A DNA stretch of 34,936 nt from Candidatus Zipacnadia bacterium. Lineage in GTDB: Bacteria > Armatimonadota > Zipacnadia > Zipacnadales > Zipacnadaceae. The stretch spans positions 1 through 34,936 of the forward strand of contig JALGVG010000001.1 of NCBI GenBank assembly GCA_029819875.1. The letters run 5' to 3'. This document shows, piece by piece, positions 32,737 through 34,936 of this stretch (the first letter of the stretch is position 1; each line of letters begins with the position of its first letter). The position numbers were made by a program, and so were the translations under genes. Under the pieces are notes generated by a model. It was given only the letters and a program-made list of their open reading frames with translations. It was not told the DNA's origin and did not search any database.

Positions 32737-33521
32737 TCCTCGATTGCGGCCAACGTAACCTCGGCGGCGGTCAATGAATGCTCCCGGCCGTAGTCATCCA
32801 CAACCACCAGGCGACCCAACTCGTCAATTCGCGTGGCGCGCCCGACCAATTGACCGGCAGCGCCGTAACCCTCAACGGTGACCTGTCTGCCCAATGTTAT
32901 TTCAAAGGGGCGGTACGCGTCAACAATCGGCGGCGGGCCTTCCTGCCTGAACGCAGCATACAACTGCTCCAGCGACTGCAGCAACTCGACCAGGATATCT
33001 TCCCGGGCCACCGGCCGGCCCGCGGCCTGCTCGACCGTGGTCAAGGGGCGGTCAACCCGCGCCTGAAGTTCTTCCACCGGCCCTGACACGTTGATGCCGA
33101 TACCCACTGCTACTGCATCGGAGGTGGCCTGCAGCAATACACCGCCGACCTTGACGTTGCCAAGGAGCAGGTCATTGGGCCACTTGGTGTGCGCCGCAAC
33201 GCCGGCCGCGCGCCTGATGGCAGTGGCTGCTGCTGCAGCGGCGGCCAACGATAACACGGGCTGCTGGTCGGCAGGGCGTGCGGGGCGCAACAACACCGAC
33301 AGCAGAAGGCAGCAGCCGGGCAGGTCCTGCCAGGTACGACCCCGGCGACCGCGGCCGGCCGTCTGCGTATCGGCGACCACGACGATGCCCTCCGCCACGC
33401 CGCGGTCGGCCAGGCGCAGGGCCTCAGCTTGCGTGGAACTGATGACCGGGTGCAGGTCGATCTCGCGCCCCACAACCGGGTTACCAAGGCGCATTCTCAC
33501 GCCCAACAGATCAAAGTCCAT
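32733..33521 (-). CDS. birA: Biotin--[acetyl-CoA-carboxylase] ligase
   Basis: A 262-residue biotin protein ligase, which makes biotinyl-5'-AMP and joins biotin to the carboxyl carrier protein of acetyl-CoA carboxylase and related enzymes. The biotin-AMP loop GRGRRGR (56-62), KWPND (113-117) and the conserved lysine in GNVKVGGVLL (Lys124) are clear, and the small C-terminal SH3-like domain (GRQVTVEGYGAAGQLVG...) is present. The N-terminal helix-turn-helix of the E. coli regulator is absent, so this is a ligase only (class I). ATG 33521 has AGGAGG 7 bases upstream. It lies 15 bases after the CsgG-like gene and its stop overlaps the deacetylase start, joining a housekeeping gene to envelope genes in one transcript. 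Confidence 0.95.
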   Translation of the reverse strand: MDFDLLGVRMRLGNPVVGREIDLHPVISSTQAEALRLADRGVAEGIVVVADTQTAGRGRRGRTWQDLPGCCLLLSVLLRPARPADQQPVLSLAAAAAAATAIRRAAGVAAHTKWPNDLLLGNVKVGGVLLQATSDAVAVGIGINVSGPVEELQARVDRPLTTVEQAAGRPVAREDILVELLQSLEQLYAAFRQEGPPPIVDAYRPFEITLGRQVTVEGYGAAGQLVGRATRIDELGRLVVVDDYGREHSLTAAEVTLAAIEE

Positions 33522-33536
33522 GTCACAGCCTCCTGG

Positions 33537-34301
33537 TCATCGTCCGACCGCCACAGCCACGTCCTTGACGGTGATGATATCCGTGGCTGCGACTACGCGG
33601 CACTCAGCATGTCTGGGACCAACATTCTCAACCCGGATCAGGGCAACGGGTTCTCCGACCGGGTGTCCATCGGCGCCTGTTCGGTACACGAGCAGTCGTA
33701 GCCCCGGCACCAGCCGGCCGTTCGCATCGCTTTTCAGGAACACAACGTCGCGCCCTGAACGGCCCTGGACGCTGATGTACAGGGCCGCGAAGTCCAGCAA
33801 CTTCTCAGCGGCCTGGGCACCAGCTTGCGCCAGGGCATGGTCAACCGTGATATCAGCCGGCTGGCCGGCGCGGCGCCTCGCCCGGCCGGTTACGGCAAAC
33901 GAGGCGGCGGCCTCGCCGGAGACGATGTCTATCATCTCCGTGGACAGTGCGACGACAGCCCACCCCTCGGCGTCCAACCGGCAGTCCGTAACGGTTCCCG
34001 AAATCGCCAGGTGAGCGCCGACGAGGTGAGCAACCTGCTGGAGGTATCCCACGGCAAAAGGGGGTTTCAGTGACAGCTTGCGGCACTGCAGGCGGATATC
34101 GCGACGCGGCACCAGCCGCCAGCGCTGCGCATCGGCCAGCGCAACATGCAAGGCGTCAGCCGCACGACGGCCCAGCATGTGGCCGCGATATGTGCAGAGG
34201 TTATTAAAGTCAAAAACCGCGACCGGCACTTGCCAGGCACCGTCGTCTGCTCCCCAGCATGGGACCACGGCCAGCATAGCTGCCAGCGCAATTATTCTCA
34301 C
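33537..34301 (-). CDS. Exported CsgG/FlgT-like protein
   Basis: A 254-residue protein with a signal peptide (MRIIALAAMLAVVPCWG, cleavage near residue 17). The mature part begins VAVFDFNN, followed by LGRRAADALHVAL and WRLVPRRDI, then VGAHLAISGTVTDC: this is the nucleotide-binding-like alpha/beta fold of CsgG, LpoB and TolB N-terminal domains, where a strand reading VAV.DF leads into a helix and a later strand reads GTVT. The C-terminal segment about 180-254 (DVVFLKSDANGR, then VENVGPRHAECRVV) resembles the FlgT C-terminal beta-domain. GTG 34301 has GGAGG 8 bases upstream. There is no lipobox cysteine as CsgG has. It lies between a terminator and birA; its role in the envelope is unknown. Confidence 0.75.
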   Translation of the reverse strand: MRIIALAAMLAVVPCWGADDGAWQVPVAVFDFNNLCTYRGHMLGRRAADALHVALADAQRWRLVPRRDIRLQCRKLSLKPPFAVGYLQQVAHLVGAHLAISGTVTDCRLDAEGWAVVALSTEMIDIVSGEAAASFAVTGRARRRAGQPADITVDHALAQAGAQAAEKLLDFAALYISVQGRSGRDVVFLKSDANGRLVPGLRLLVYRTGADGHPVGEPVALIRVENVGPRHAECRVVAATDIITVKDVAVAVGR

Positions 34302-34377
34302 CTTGGCTGCCTCCGCTGAGTACGGCTGCCATTCGGTTCCCTGTGGCACTTCCCAATACCTCCCCCAGACAACAAAG

Positions 34378-34401
34378 AACCCCGCCTGCAGCAGCGAGGT
34401 T
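34378..34401 (-). terminator. Rho-independent terminator after the STN-domain gene
   Basis: On the minus strand AACCTCGC (34401-34394) pairs with GCGGGGTT (34385-34378), with one G-U pair, around an 8-base loop, and a T-rich stretch (TTCTTTGTTG) follows. It lies 26 bases after the STN gene stop, so the CsgG-like gene downstream probably has a separate promoter. Confidence 0.65.
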
Positions 34402-34410
34402 GCATCATGG

Positions 34411-34422
34411 CCACGATCGTGG
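34411..34422. repeat. 12-base perfect palindrome
   Basis: CCACGATCGTGG reads the same on both strands and lies 4 bases after the STN gene stop codon, between the stop and the terminator. It contains CGATCG. It could be an operator or a mispaired hairpin arm; its role is unknown. Confidence 0.4.
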
Positions 34423-34426
34423 TCGC

Positions 34427-34936
34427 CTATTTTGCCACGTAGCCCCCTGGTTTTTCCTCGAGCCGGCACTCCCCCATGCGGGCCACGGCTTTGAGGGCCT
34501 CCGCGGCCGATATTCCGTCGCTGAAATCCACCGTGACCGGCTGGTCGCCGACGCTGTCGGCAATTTCAATGTCCAAGTCGCCGGCAGCGGCTATCTGGCG
34601 AAGGGCCTGGCGCAAGGGCACGCTGTGCAGGACCAGGCGGATTTGTGCGTCTCCCCGGCGCCCTGTCGTCTCCACAAAGCCGGGCAGTACCACGTCAAGG
34701 GAACTGTTGAGACTGGGAACGTCGCTGCGCAATGAGACGGTCAAGTGCTGGTCACCGGGAGCCGAGGAGAGGACGGTGACAGCGAACTGCTTGCGCTGGC
34801 CGGCCCGCAGCGGCCCACGGTAGACAATCTCGTTCCCTATCACCTGCAGCGCGCCCCGGGGCTGAACCGTTAATACGATGTCGTTGTAGTCGGTTTCCGA
34901 GGTGATCGCGATACTGACGACCGCCTGCTCGTCCAC
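34427..34936 (-). CDS. C-terminal part of an STN-domain protein (5' end outside window)
   Basis: The reading frame runs off the right edge, so only the last 169 residues or so are seen and the true start lies beyond the window. The visible part begins in a beta-sandwich region, perhaps an Ig-like or CARDB-type domain (VTVLSSAPGDQHLTVSLRSDVPS), and ends in an STN-type domain: a strand RLVLHSVPLRQALRQIA, then GDLDIEIADSV, VTVDFSDGISAAEALKAVA and CRLEEKPGGYV. STN domains sit at the N-terminus of secretins and TonB-dependent receptors; one at the extreme C-terminus is unusual. The protein is probably exported. A terminator follows the stop. Full function cannot be judged from this fragment. Confidence 0.7.
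   Translation of the reverse strand: MDEQAVVSIAITSETDYNDIVLTVQPRGALQVIGNEIVYRGPLRAGQRKQFAVTVLSSAPGDQHLTVSLRSDVPSLNSSLDVVLPGFVETTGRRGDAQIRLVLHSVPLRQALRQIAAAGDLDIEIADSVGDQPVTVDFSDGISAAEALKAVARMGECRLEEKPGGYVAK

Noticed and set aside
1-34936. tRNA, rRNA, IS elements, prophage genes and CRISPR arrays.
   Set aside because: Scanning by eye showed none; short RNA genes could be missed without a covariance search.

Overview
The window is G+C-rich, densely coded DNA from a diderm (LPS-type outer membrane) bacterium. LptC and LptA homologues, a periplasm-facing SurA-type foldase and signal-peptide proteins show the diderm envelope. The mix of DUF3604, DUF6807, M55 D-aminopeptidase, amidohydrolase-2 and GH4 genes, scattered housekeeping genes and TPR-rich exported proteins is what I would expect from Armatimonadota or a related poorly cultured phylum; that placement is inference, since no rRNA or other phylogenetic marker RNA is present. 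I see no tRNA, rRNA, insertion sequence, integrase, phage gene or CRISPR array. It reads as ordinary chromosome rather than a mobile island.

Layout. (1) 2-4906, minus strand: dut, a secreted purple-acid-phosphatase-like phosphoesterase, a PfkB sugar kinase and a DUF3604 PHP-like protein, headed by a strong promoter almost touching the dut start. (2) 5036-8971, plus strand: a carbon-nitrogen hydrolase, a GH4 glycosidase and a tandem amidohydrolase, probably one small-molecule/sugar catabolic unit. (3) 8965-13813, minus strand: a lone Flp-type pilin, a DUF6807 protein with a clear terminator, a GAF-histidine kinase translationally coupled to a TPR protein, and an M55 D-aminopeptidase. (4) 14115-16403, plus: a lipoprotein, LptC and LptA, i.e. 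LPS transport without LptB. (5) 16481-17635, minus: an exported M48 metalloprotease. (6) 17840-24940, plus: gltX, a thiC-family gene, a SurA/PpiC-type foldase with TPRs, a split glutamine-dependent NAD synthetase (separate amidase and synthetase genes) and rsmI. (7) 24943-34936, minus: reading from the right, a truncated STN-domain gene, a terminator, a CsgG/FlgT-like exported protein, birA, a TPR/Ig-like/NodB deacetylase, a secreted clan GH-A-like glycosidase, purB, an FGGY sugar kinase and a half-size EamA transporter.

How it fits together. The genes serve envelope building and turnover (LptC/LptA, foldase, M48, M55, deacetylase, glycosidase), scavenging of sugars and amides (GH4, amidohydrolase, kinases, DUF3604, DUF6807) and core metabolism (dut, gltX, thiC, nadE, rsmI, birA, purB). 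Overlapping stop/start codons (ATGA or GTGA) link kinase to TPR protein, LptC to LptA, and birA to deacetylase to glycosidase. Three of the best promoters share one design: a TTGC-type -35, an 18-base spacer and TATAAT or TATGAT. The dut promoter would give an essentially leaderless mRNA; the gltX and thiC transcripts would begin with strong hairpins. The most unusual items are the split NAD synthetase, the two-domain amidohydrolase with a degenerate first half, the ThiC-family cluster motif with shortened cysteine spacing, and the multidomain deacetylase with altered motifs.
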